From Streptomyces afghaniensis 772 (GTDB lineage Bacteria > Actinomycetota > Actinomycetes > Streptomycetales > Streptomycetaceae): DNA of 34,169 nucleotides. Positions 1 through 7,589 of the stretch are shown piece by piece (the first letter of the stretch is position 1; the number at the start of each line of letters is the position of its first letter). Made by a program: the position numbers and the translations under genes. The DNA is taken from the NCBI GenBank assembly GCA_000415505.1, contig KE354125.1, forward strand, positions 1 to 34,169, written 5' to 3'. Below the pieces are notes generated by a model. It saw nothing but the letters and a program-made list of their open reading frames with translations. It was not told the DNA's origin and ran no database searches.

Positions 1-17
1 CCACCCCGCGCGCACAT

Positions 18-900
18 CTACGTGTCGCACTCCAGCACGCTCCGGCACAACGCACACCGCGCCCGCACCCGCCCCCGCACCGGCACCCTGATCCGCTGAT
101 GGCAGGTCGGACAGGGAAACACACCCGCAGCCGCCCGCCCCCGTGGGAGTGAACGAGTACCGCACATCCGGCTGCGGCGGCCCGGCGGCGCATGCCGCCG
201 GTCGCGCGCGTACCGCCGTCGCCCCGCCACCCGCCGCCGTCAGCGGCGGCTGCTGCTCATCGCGCCGGGCCAGCTCCATCCCCTTCACGTACGCCGTGTA
301 CGCCTGCGGGCTGGTGAACCACACCGACGGGTCCTCCCCGAAGACCAGCGCGCGCTTGGCCAGCACGTACCCGAACTCCTCCGGAGTGAGATACCCCAGC
401 TTCTGGGACGACGCCCGGTCCTCCCGGTACGCGTCCAGCAGCAGCCAGCCCGCACCCAGATACGTCGTCGCCGTGTCCGTCAGGATCTCGTTGTCCCTCA
501 CGCCTGGGAACGACAGGTCGAGGCGGTGCAGGTACACATGCATCACCTCGTGCGCCAGCGCCGCCCCGATGTCCCGCCGATGCGTACGGAACCGGTCGTT
601 CAGCTCCACGAAGTACTCCGGCCCGGCCGCCAGCTCGACATTCGCCGCGTGCCGCATCTCCCGGAAGCTCACGATCAGCCGGGCGTCCGGCAGCCGGTAG
701 TGCCGCACCAGCTCGTGCGCCACACGCTGCGCCCCCAGATACAGGTCGTCGGTGTCGCAGAACGCCACGTCGGCGGGGAGCACACTGGTCGCGAACGTCT
801 GGATCGTGTCGTACGACAGCCGCCTGTACAGCGCCGTGATGGCGGCCCGCACCGTCTCCAGATGCGGGTAGCCGTGCTCGACCGGCCCGTCGTTCGCCAC
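18..900 (-). CDS. HExxH metallopeptidase-like protein with C-terminal zinc ribbon (frameshifted)
   Basis: Read from GTG at 898-900, preceded by a GGGGGTGAGG ribosome-binding stretch. The protein carries HEVMH at residues 117-121, followed by NEILTD (137-142), which could supply the third zinc ligand as in gluzincin-type peptidases. No signal peptide is visible, so it is probably cytoplasmic. The frame stays open to the window edge, but from about base 140 the next frame encodes a clear zinc ribbon (CPTC, then CALC, ending LECDT and TAG at 18-20) with G/C-rich third positions. Removing one C from the CCCCC run at 138-142 joins both parts into one protein of about 293 residues. The HExxH motif and zinc ribbon are seen directly. 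Peptidase activity is inferred, and the substrate is unknown. It is divergent from the GNAT gene. Confidence 0.75.
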
Positions 901-1021
901 GCCTCACCCCCAAGACGCCCTGAACCCGGTTCCACTGTACGAAAGTGTGACGCCCACGGGGCCGCTCCGCCGCCGCGAAAACCGGTCGTCGCCGCCCCGG
1001 GCCGCTGGCAGAATCCGGGTC

Positions 1022-1474
1022 GTGACCGGCGAACAGCGCTCCGCCGCCGCCTCGCTCCGGGTGGGCGGCCAGGACGACACACTCGAGAAGCGGCTCGACG
1101 AGGAGCTCACCGCCTTCAACACCGCGGCCGCCGACGGCGCCACCACCGAGCCCCTCTCCGTCCGCGCCACCGACGAGGCCGGCGACCTGATCGGCGGGCT
1201 CACGGCCTGGACCTGGGGCAGCCTGGCTTGCGTGGACATGCTCTGGGTGCGCGCGGACCAGCGGCTCGCCGGCTGGGGCGGCCGGCTGATGCGCGCCGCG
1301 GAGGAAGAGGCCGTCCGGCGCGGCTGCACGGACATGATCGTCTCCACGTACAGCTTCCAGGCGCCCGGCTTCTACCCGCGGCTCGGCTTCCGGGAGCGGG
1401 CCCGCATCGAGGGCGTGCCCGGCGGACACGAGGACGTCTACTTCCACAAGCGGCTGAGCCCCGCCGAGTCGTGA
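1022..1474 (+). CDS. GNAT family N-acetyltransferase
   Basis: This 150-residue protein has the GNAT layout. A beta-rich N-terminal half (LIGGLTAWTW, then ACVDMLWVRADQR) leads into the acetyl-CoA pyrophosphate loop RLAGWGGRLM. A terminal segment GFYPRLGFRERARIEG is typical of the family's last strands. The start is taken at GTG 1022, because residues encoded upstream are proline/arginine-rich and do not look like GNAT sequence; no strong ribosome-binding site decides this. It likely transfers an acetyl group from acetyl-CoA to a small molecule or protein amine, but the substrate cannot be read from sequence. It lies about 5 kb from the desA/desB-like genes and is not part of that operon, so it is not an obvious DesC substitute. 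Confidence 0.85.
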   Translation: MTGEQRSAAASLRVGGQDDTLEKRLDEELTAFNTAAADGATTEPLSVRATDEAGDLIGGLTAWTWGSLACVDMLWVRADQRLAGWGGRLMRAAEEEAVRRGCTDMIVSTYSFQAPGFYPRLGFRERARIEGVPGGHEDVYFHKRLSPAES

Positions 1475-1505
1475 GACGGCCCGCGGCCGCCGGGCGTGCG
1501 CCCCT

Positions 1506-1511
1506 TAGGCT
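1506..1511 (+). promoter_or_regulatory. -10 element of a leaderless promoter for the chorismate mutase gene
   Basis: TAGGCT lies 8 nt before the ATG at 1520, so transcription would start at or within a base or two of the start codon. No Shine-Dalgarno sequence precedes this ATG, which fits a leaderless mRNA. No clear -35 hexamer was found. Confidence 0.5.
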
Positions 1512-1519
1512 GACCTGCC

Positions 1520-1870
1520 ATGACCACCAGCAACACCGGCACCGGTGACGTCGACCCTGCCGTCGTTACGGAACTCGCCCGCCTGCGCGACAGCATCGAC
1601 AACATCGACGCGGCCGTCGTCCACATGCTCGCCGAGCGCTTCAAGTGCACCCAGCAGGTCGGCCACCTCAAGGCCCGTCACCAGCTGCCGCCCGCCGACC
1701 CGGCCCGTGAGGCCCGCCAGATCGCACGGCTGCGCGCCCTCGCCGAGAACGCCAAACTCGACCCGGCCTTCGCGGAGAAGTTCCTGAACTTCATCGTCGC
1801 CGAAGTCATCCGTCACCACGAACGCATCGCGGACGAGACACTCAACGGCTCGACGCCCGGCCTCGACTGA
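1520..1870 (+). CDS. Chorismate mutase, AroQ type
   Basis: This 116-residue all-helical protein converts chorismate to prephenate in phenylalanine/tyrosine biosynthesis and acts in the cytoplasm. Family marks are LARLRDSIDNIDAAVVHMLA in helix 1, the lysine-containing QQVGHLKARHQLPPADPARE, and a C-terminal FLNFIVAEVIRHHERIADE helix. The length and the absence of a signal peptide match the stand-alone intracellular AroQ class found in actinobacteria, rather than the secreted class or a mutase fused to prephenate dehydratase. ATG 1520 is the likely start because a TAGGCT -10 element sits 8 nt upstream and no ribosome-binding site is present. The gene stands alone between the GNAT gene and the receiver protein. 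Confidence 0.93.
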   Translation: MTTSNTGTGDVDPAVVTELARLRDSIDNIDAAVVHMLAERFKCTQQVGHLKARHQLPPADPAREARQIARLRALAENAKLDPAFAEKFLNFIVAEVIRHHERIADETLNGSTPGLD

Positions 1871-1918
1871 CCTCGCGCGACCACCCCCGGGGGGAGTGAC
1901 ACGGCGCCCCGCGCGGGG

Positions 1919-1950
1919 CATGCTGCGCTGTGCACAGCATGTCAGCTGAC
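1919..1950. promoter_or_regulatory. Two adjoining palindromes upstream of the receiver gene
   Basis: CATGCTG (1919-1925) is inverted as CAGCATG (1935-1941) around a 9-nt centre. It is followed at once by the perfect 10-bp palindrome GTCAGCTGAC (1941-1950). The sites lie about 65-95 bp before the receiver start, and a possible -10 (TACTCT, 1978-1983) lies downstream. This could be an operator pair. A weak terminator for the chorismate mutase gene is the alternative for the first palindrome. Confidence 0.4.
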
Positions 1951-2013
1951 GAGTACTGCGCGTCAGTGTCCCGGACTTACTCTGGATCCTCCACGAGGGA
2001 GGGGCGTCGGGCC

Positions 2014-2565
2014 ATGCCGTCGGATACCAGGATCCTCATCGTCGACGATCACGAGGACACGCTGTACGCGCTGGAGAGCGCCCTGGCCCCGCTGGGCTAT
2101 CAGCTCGGCCGGGCCACCAGCGGCGACGAGGCGCTCAAGGAGGTGCTGCGCGGCCAGGTCGGCCTGCTCCTGCTCGACGTGCGCATGCCCGGCGTGAGCG
2201 GACTGGAGGTCGTGCGCTACATGCGGCGCGTGGAACAGACCCAGCACATCCCGGTGATCCTGCTCACCGGCTTCGGCCCCGACCAGGAACTGACCACCGC
2301 CGCCTTCGGCCTCGGCGTCGCCGACCTCGTCATGAAACCCGTGGACCCCTGGGCCCTGCGCACCAAGGTCCGCTACCTCTACGACGCCCACCAGCACCAC
2401 CTCGCCCTGGAGCAGGAGGTGCGCCGGCTGCGCGCCCAGCTCCGGGAGCACACCGAGACCGCCGCACACCCCCAGCGGCCCGCCCTGCCCCACCCCGAGG
2501 CGCGCGTACCGCCCCAGCGGCCCGCGCAGGCGCACGCAGGGGAGCTCGAAAAGGACCGCACGTAG
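2014..2565 (+). CDS. Stand-alone response regulator receiver protein
   Basis: The start is ATG 2014, with GAGGGAGGGG just upstream. The 183-residue protein has one receiver domain (residues about 6-125): acidic pair D11-D12, phosphoacceptor D55 in LLLLDVRMPG, T85 in ILLTG and K108 in MKPVD. Beyond it, residues about 128-150 (LALEQEVRRLRAQLREH) look like a coiled coil, followed by a proline/histidine/alanine-rich tail. No DNA-binding output domain is present, so signalling would be by protein-protein contact or phosphate relay. No histidine kinase is adjacent. The receiver assignment is firm; its pathway is unknown. Confidence 0.9.
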   Translation: MPSDTRILIVDDHEDTLYALESALAPLGYQLGRATSGDEALKEVLRGQVGLLLLDVRMPGVSGLEVVRYMRRVEQTQHIPVILLTGFGPDQELTTAAFGLGVADLVMKPVDPWALRTKVRYLYDAHQHHLALEQEVRRLRAQLREHTETAAHPQRPALPHPEARVPPQRPAQAHAGELEKDRT

Positions 2566-2633
2566 AACCGGACATCGGTCGCATACCGATCCGCCTCTGT
2601 GCCATGCCAGTGCCATCAGGCAGCATGTCCTGC

Positions 2634-5129
2634 ATGTCCGTACTGACGCGCGACGAAGCGCAGACCCGAGCAGGGCTCCTCGACGTCCACCGCTACACGA
2701 TCGAACTCGACCTGACCACCGGGGACGAGACCTTCGACTCCCGCACCCTGATCAGGTTCAGCGCCCGCGCGGACGGGGACACCTTCGTCGAGGTCAGGCC
2801 CGCCGAGCTGCACTCCGTCACCCTCGACGGACAACCCCTGGACCCGGAAGCCCTCGACGGCAACCGGCTGCCCCTGAAGAACCTCACCGTCGGAGAACAC
2901 GAACTGCGCGTGCACGCGCAGATGCGCTACTCCCGCACCGGCGAGGGCATGCACCGCTTCACCGACCCCACCGACGGCGAGACCTACGTCTACACCCAGC
3001 TGTTCATGGAGGACGTCCAGCGCGTCTTCGCCGCCTTCGACCAGCCCGACCTCAAGGCCGTCTTCGAGCTGTCGGTGCGCGCCCCGCAGGACTGGACCGT
3101 CCTCGCCAACGGCATCACCGAGCACACCGGCGACGGCCTCTGGAAGGCCGCCGCCACCCCGCTGATCTCCACCTACCTCGTCGCCGTCGCCGCCGGCCCC
3201 TGGCACTCCGTGCGCACCGAGCACCGCGGCCTGCCCTTCGGCCTGCACTGCCGCCGCTCGCTGGCTCCCTACCTGGACACCGACGCCGACGAACTCCTCG
3301 ACGTCACGCGCGCGTGCTTCGACCGCTACCACGAGAAGTTCGACGAGCCCTACCCCTTCGACTCCTACGACCAGGCCTTCGTCCCCGAGTTCAACGCGGG
3401 CGCCATGGAGAACCCCGGACTGGTCACCTTCCGCGACGAATTCGTCTACCGCTCCGCCGTCACCGACACCGAGCGGCAGACCCGCGCCATGGTCGTCGCC
3501 CACGAGATGGCCCACATGTGGTTCGGCGACCTCGTCACCCTCAAGTGGTGGGACGACATCTGGCTGAACGAGTCCTTCGCCGAGTACATGGGCTACCAGA
3601 CCCTCACCGAGGCCACCCGTTTCACGGACACGTGGACCGACTTCGGCGTCAACCGCAAGGCCTGGGGCTACGACGCCGACCAGCGCCCCTCCACCCACCC
3701 CGTCGCCCCCGAGGCCGTCGACGACACCGCCTCCGCGCTGCTCAACTTCGACGGCATCTCCTACGCCAAGGGCGCCTCCGCGCTGCGGCAGCTGGTCACC
3801 TGGCTCGGCGAGAAGGACTTCCTGGCCGGCATCAACACCCACTTCGCCCGCCACAAGTTCGGCAACGCCACCCTCGCCGACTTCATCGACTCCCTCGCCG
3901 GCGCCACCGAACGCGACGTCCACGCCTGGGCCGACGCCTGGCTGCGCACCACCGGCGTCGACACCCTCACCCCCCGCGTCACCCCCGGCGAGAACGGCAC
4001 CTGCGCCCTCACCGTCGACCGCACCGGCAGCCGCCCCCACCGCATCGTCGCCGGCCTGTACGACCGGGACCTCGGCGACGACGGCAGGCAGCTCGTCCTG
4101 CGCGAACGCCTCCACCTGGACCTTCCGCACACCGACGCCCGCCCCATCGGCAAGCGCCCCGCGCTGCTCCTCCTCAACGACGGCGACCTCAGCTACGCCA
4201 AGGTCCGCTTCGACCCCGAATCCTTCGAGACCATCCGCAAGGACCTGTCCGGCCTGCCCGAACCGCTCACCCGCGCGGTCGTCTGGAACGCCCTGCGCGA
4301 CGCCGTCCGCGACGGCGAACTGGCGCCCGCCGCCTACCTGGAGACCGCCCGGGCCCATCTCCCGCTGGAGACCGACCTCGCGATCGTCCAGGGCGTGCTC
4401 GCCTTCGCGTCCACGTACATCACCGACCGCTACGTCACACCCGAGGAGCGGCCCGCCGCGCTCGCCACGCTCTCCGAGCTGTGCCGCGACCTCATCCGCC
4501 GCACCGAGGACGGCGACAACCCCGGCCTGCGCCTGATCGCCGTACGCCACCGCATCGACGTCACAGCCCACCCGGACACCATCGCCGCCTGGCTCGCCGA
4601 CGGCACCGTGCCCGGCGGCCCGGAACTCGACCCCGAGCTGCGCTGGCGCGTCCTGGGCCGGCTCGCCGTCCTCGGCGCCGTCGACGAGGCCGCCGTCGCC
4701 GCCGAACTGGAACGCGACCCGAGCGCCACCGGCCTGGAGGGCGCCGCCCGCTGCCGGGCCGCCCTGCCCGACCCGGAGGCCAAGGCCCGCGCCTGGGAGT
4801 CCATGTTCGGCTCCGACGGCCTGTCCAACTACCTGTTCACCGCCACCGCCCAGGGCTTCTGGCAGCCCGAACAGGCCGACCTGGTACGCGCGTACGTGCC
4901 GCGCTACTACACCGACGCGGTCGACCTGGCCGACCGACGCGGCCCGGCCATCGCCGAAGCCGCCGGCCGCTGGGCCTTCCCCGCCGACACCGTCGACCCC
5001 GCGAACCTCCGCCTCGGCGAGGAATGCCTGCGGGACGCCGCACCGATCCCGGCGCTGCGCCGCAAGCTCGTCGACCAACTCGACGACCTGGCACGGGCGT
5101 TGCGGGTCCGCCAGGGCAAGGAGGTCTAG
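2634..5129 (+). CDS. pepN: Aminopeptidase N, M1 family zinc metallopeptidase
   Basis: This 831-residue cytosolic enzyme removes N-terminal amino acids from peptides. Seen directly are the exopeptidase motif GAMEN (256-260) and the zinc site HEMAH (290-294) with third ligand E313 in WLNESFAEY, i.e. HExxH-x18-E. A long C-terminal helical domain (ERAP1_C-like) extends from about residue 520 to the end. The length fits actinobacterial PepN. The start is taken at ATG 2634 (MSVLTRDEAQ); ATG 2625 and ATG 2604 are in-frame alternatives with no better ribosome-binding site. It has no signal peptide. Upstream, ATCGGT (2574-2579) and ACCGAT (2585-2590) form a small inverted repeat. It appears monocistronic. 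Confidence 0.97.
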   Translation: MSVLTRDEAQTRAGLLDVHRYTIELDLTTGDETFDSRTLIRFSARADGDTFVEVRPAELHSVTLDGQPLDPEALDGNRLPLKNLTVGEHELRVHAQMRYSRTGEGMHRFTDPTDGETYVYTQLFMEDVQRVFAAFDQPDLKAVFELSVRAPQDWTVLANGITEHTGDGLWKAAATPLISTYLVAVAAGPWHSVRTEHRGLPFGLHCRRSLAPYLDTDADELLDVTRACFDRYHEKFDEPYPFDSYDQAFVPEFNAGAMENPGLVTFRDEFVYRSAVTDTERQTRAMVVAHEMAHMWFGDLVTLKWWDDIWLNESFAEYMGYQTLTEATRFTDTWTDFGVNRKAWGYDADQRPSTHPVAPEAVDDTASALLNFDGISYAKGASALRQLVTWLGEKDFLAGINTHFARHKFGNATLADFIDSLAGATERDVHAWADAWLRTTGVDTLTPRVTPGENGTCALTVDRTGSRPHRIVAGLYDRDLGDDGRQLVLRERLHLDLPHTDARPIGKRPALLLLNDGDLSYAKVRFDPESFETIRKDLSGLPEPLTRAVVWNALRDAVRDGELAPAAYLETARAHLPLETDLAIVQGVLAFASTYITDRYVTPEERPAALATLSELCRDLIRRTEDGDNPGLRLIAVRHRIDVTAHPDTIAAWLADGTVPGGPELDPELRWRVLGRLAVLGAVDEAAVAAELERDPSATGLEGAARCRAALPDPEAKARAWESMFGSDGLSNYLFTATAQGFWQPEQADLVRAYVPRYYTDAVDLADRRGPAIAEAAGRWAFPADTVDPANLRLGEECLRDAAPIPALRRKLVDQLDDLARALRVRQGKEV

Positions 5130-5242
5130 GACCGGCGACGTAGGGCGCGGGCGGGCCGGCTGGTCCCTTTCGACGATGCGGCGGGCCGGCCGGCCTTCAT
5201 AGCCTCGGGCGGACAACGACGACCGAGCCCGAGGAGCCCTTC

Positions 5243-6076
5243 GTGATCGTAGTGACCGGACCCACCGGAAACGTCGGCCGTGCCCTGGTCGAACGCCTCG
5301 TCGCCGCCGGACGGCCCGTGCGGGCGCTCACCCGCGACCCGCAACGCGCCCGCCTGCCCGCGGGCACCGAGGCGGTACGACTCAGCCTCGACGAGCCGGC
5401 CGCCCAGTTCGAGGGCGCGACCAAGCTCTTCCTGTACGTCCAGGCGGGCGGCGACCGCACGGCCGGCCTCCTGGCGGCGGCCCGTGCCGCCGGAGTGCGT
5501 CACGTGGTCCTGCTGTCCTCCGGAATCATCGGCTCGGGCGCCGACGAGACCCACCCCATCCACGTCATGCACGCCACCGCCGAGCAGCAGGTCCGCGACA
5601 GCGGCCTGGAGTGGACCTTCCTGCGCCCCAACGCGTTCGCCGCCAACGCCTTCCAGTGGGCCCCGCAGATCCGCACCGGCGACACCGTCCGAGGCGTCTT
5701 CGCCGACGGCCAGGCCGCCCCGATCCACGAGGACGACATCGCCGCCGTCGCCGAACGCGCCCTCCTCGACGACGGCCACGAGGGCGCGGCCCACCGCCTC
5801 ACCGCGCCCGAGGCGATCACCAACGCCGGGCAGGTCGCGGCGATCGGCCGGGCCCTCGGCCGCGAGCTGCGCTTCACCGAGATCCCACCGGACCAGGCGG
5901 GCCCCGAACTGTTCCCGCACGTCCCGCCGGACATGCTCCGGGCCCTGATGGACAGCTTCGCCGCCACGGTCGGTACACCGCCGGAAATCACCGGCACGGT
6001 AGGGGAGATCACCGGCCGGCCCGCCCGCCCCTTCGCGGTCTGGGCCGAGGACCACGTGGACGAATTCAAGGCCTGA
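5243..6076 (+). CDS. NmrA/NAD(P)H-binding atypical short-chain dehydrogenase family protein
   Basis: The 277-residue protein opens with MIVVTGPTGNVG, a Rossmann-fold dinucleotide-binding loop of the atypical SDR (NmrA/NAD(P)H-binding) type, followed by VERLVAAGRPVRALTRDP. Later segments VLLSSGIIG, EQQVRDSGLEWTFLRPNAFA and IHEDDIAAVAERAL match the family core. No canonical YxxxK pair is apparent, as is common in this group. It could be an NAD(P)H-dependent reductase, a quinone reductase-like enzyme or a redox sensor; sequence alone does not decide. The start is GTG 5243 with GAGGAG at 5231-5236. It is followed by the palindrome-containing intergenic region before the decarboxylase. Confidence 0.87.
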   Translation: MIVVTGPTGNVGRALVERLVAAGRPVRALTRDPQRARLPAGTEAVRLSLDEPAAQFEGATKLFLYVQAGGDRTAGLLAAARAAGVRHVVLLSSGIIGSGADETHPIHVMHATAEQQVRDSGLEWTFLRPNAFAANAFQWAPQIRTGDTVRGVFADGQAAPIHEDDIAAVAERALLDDGHEGAAHRLTAPEAITNAGQVAAIGRALGRELRFTEIPPDQAGPELFPHVPPDMLRALMDSFAATVGTPPEITGTVGEITGRPARPFAVWAEDHVDEFKA

Positions 6077-6083
6077 GACGGGA

Positions 6084-6129
6084 GAGGTGCCTCCATCCGG
6101 TTTTCCCGTACGGAGGTACCTCCATCCGG
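6084..6129. promoter_or_regulatory. Paired palindromic operators upstream of the desA/desB-like operon
   Basis: A 16-bp sequence, AGGTGCCTCCATCCGG (6085-6100), recurs with one change as AGGTACCTCCATCCGG (6114-6129). Each copy is the right side of a palindrome: GAGGTGCCTC (arms GAGG/CCTC, 6084-6093) and the perfect 12-mer GGAGGTACCTCC (6112-6123). The centres are 29 bp apart. The pair fills the spacer before the decarboxylase ribosome-binding site, so it is a strong operator candidate. It does not resemble the DmdR/IdeR iron box. Confidence 0.55.
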
Positions 6130-6183
6130 GTCCGGTCGTTGGGCTTTCCGGGCGTGTAGCCCCCGCTCCCCGGAGGAACGCCC

Positions 6184-7589
6184 ATGAGCACGCCACCCCT
6201 CGCCTCAGGCCCCGAGGGCCCGCGCGCCCTGCGGCCGTTGCTCGACACCGTGCTCCAGGCACTGGACGAGGGCACCCGGGCACGCGGCGGACCGCTGCCG
6301 GCGGGCGGGCCGGAGGCGGTCGCGGCGCGGATGCGGGAGGCAGTCGGGGACGTGCTCCCGACCACGGCGACCCGCACGCCCCGCGCACCCTGGTCCACGC
6401 GTTCGCCGAAGGCGCCGCCGACCCGGCCCACCCCCTGTGCGCCGCCCACCTCCACTGCCCGCCCCTGGCCATCGCCACAGCGGCCGACCTCGCCGCCTCC
6501 GCCCTCAACCCCTCCCTCGACTCCTGGGACCAGGCCCCGGCGGCTTCGGAACTGGAACTGCTGGTGGCGGCGGCACTGGCCAGGGAGATCTACGGGCCCC
6601 GGCACAACCCGGGCACCGCCCCCGACTCCCTGATCACCACCGGCGGCACCGAGTCCAACCAGCTCGCCCTCCTCCTCGCACGGGAGACCCACGGCGGGTC
6701 CGTGCGGCTGGTGTGCGGGGCGAACGCCCATCACTCGCTGGCGCGGGCCGCCTGGCTGCTCGGACTGCCCGACCCCGTCGTCGTACCCGCCCCGGCCGGC
6801 ACGCTCCACCCCGCCGCGCTCGACGAGGTCCTCTCCCACCTGCCCGGCCCGCTGCTCGTCGCCGCCACCGCCGGCACCACCGACGCCGGACTCATCGACC
6901 CCCTGCCCGAGATCGCCGCCCGCTGCGCGGCCCACGGCGCCCGGCTGCACATCGACGCCGCCTACGGCGGAGGCCTCCTCTTCAGCGACCGCCACCGCAC
7001 CCGGCTCGCCGGGCTCGACACCGCCGACACCGTCACCCTCGACCTGCACAAACTCGGCTGGCAGCCGGTCGCCGCCGGCCTCCTGGCCGTCAAGGACCGC
7101 CGCGACCTCACCGCCCTGCGGCACCGCGCCGACTACCTCAACGCCGCCGACGACACCGAAGCCGGCCTGCCGGACCTGCTCGGCCGGTCCCTGCGCACCA
7201 CCCGCCGCCCCGACGTCCTCAAACTCGCCGTCACCCTCAGGACCCTCGGCCGCAGCGGCCTCGGCGCGCTCGTCGACCAGGTCTGCGCCCGCGCCCGGGA
7301 GTTCGCCGCCCTCATCGACGAGCACCCCGGCTTCCAACTCCACGCCCGGCCCGCCATCAGCACGGTCCTGTTCCGGCCCACCGGCGCCACCGACGACACC
7401 GTCGCCGCCGTACGCCGCGCGCTCCTCACCGACGGCCGCGCCGTCCTCGGCCGGGCCCGCCTCGACGGCCGGCTCTGGCTCAAGGCCACCCTCCTCAACC
7501 CCCAGACCGGGCCCGCCGACCTGGCCGCGCTGCTGCACCTCGTGGCAGCGCGGCAAGCGACACTCGTGGAAGGACACACCACCCGATGA
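6184..7589 (+). CDS. PLP-dependent decarboxylase, DesA-like (lysine/diamine type), frameshifted
   Basis: A group II PLP decarboxylase, probably lysine to cadaverine by analogy with DesA of desferrioxamine synthesis. The start is ATG 6184 behind GGAGG at 6172-6176. The first ~58 residues (through AVAARMREAVGDVL) are in one frame, and the rest, from DHGDPHAPRTLVHAF, is in another. Adding one C to the CCC run at 6357-6359 restores a continuous protein of about 468 residues. Core motifs in the second part: NPSLDSWDQAP, TTGGTESN, HIDAAYGGG (PLP-pyridine aspartate) and the Schiff-base lysine in LDLHKLGWQP. The stop overlaps the next start (ATGA, 7586-7589), indicating translational coupling. The family is firm; the exact substrate is inferred. 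Confidence 0.85.

Noticed and set aside
257-1447. A 396-residue minus-strand reading frame across the HExxH and GNAT genes
   Set aside because: Gly/Ala/Arg-rich composition typical of an antisense shadow in high-G+C DNA. It overlaps two genes with real motifs.
6077-6183. DmdR/IdeR iron box before the desA-like gene
   Set aside because: No TTAGGTTAGGCTAACC-like palindrome is present. The palindromes found here are of a different sequence.
6340-6370. Programmed ribosomal frameshift in the decarboxylase gene
   Set aside because: No slippery heptamer plus pseudoknot is apparent. Similar breaks at other G/C runs in unrelated genes make sequence error simpler.
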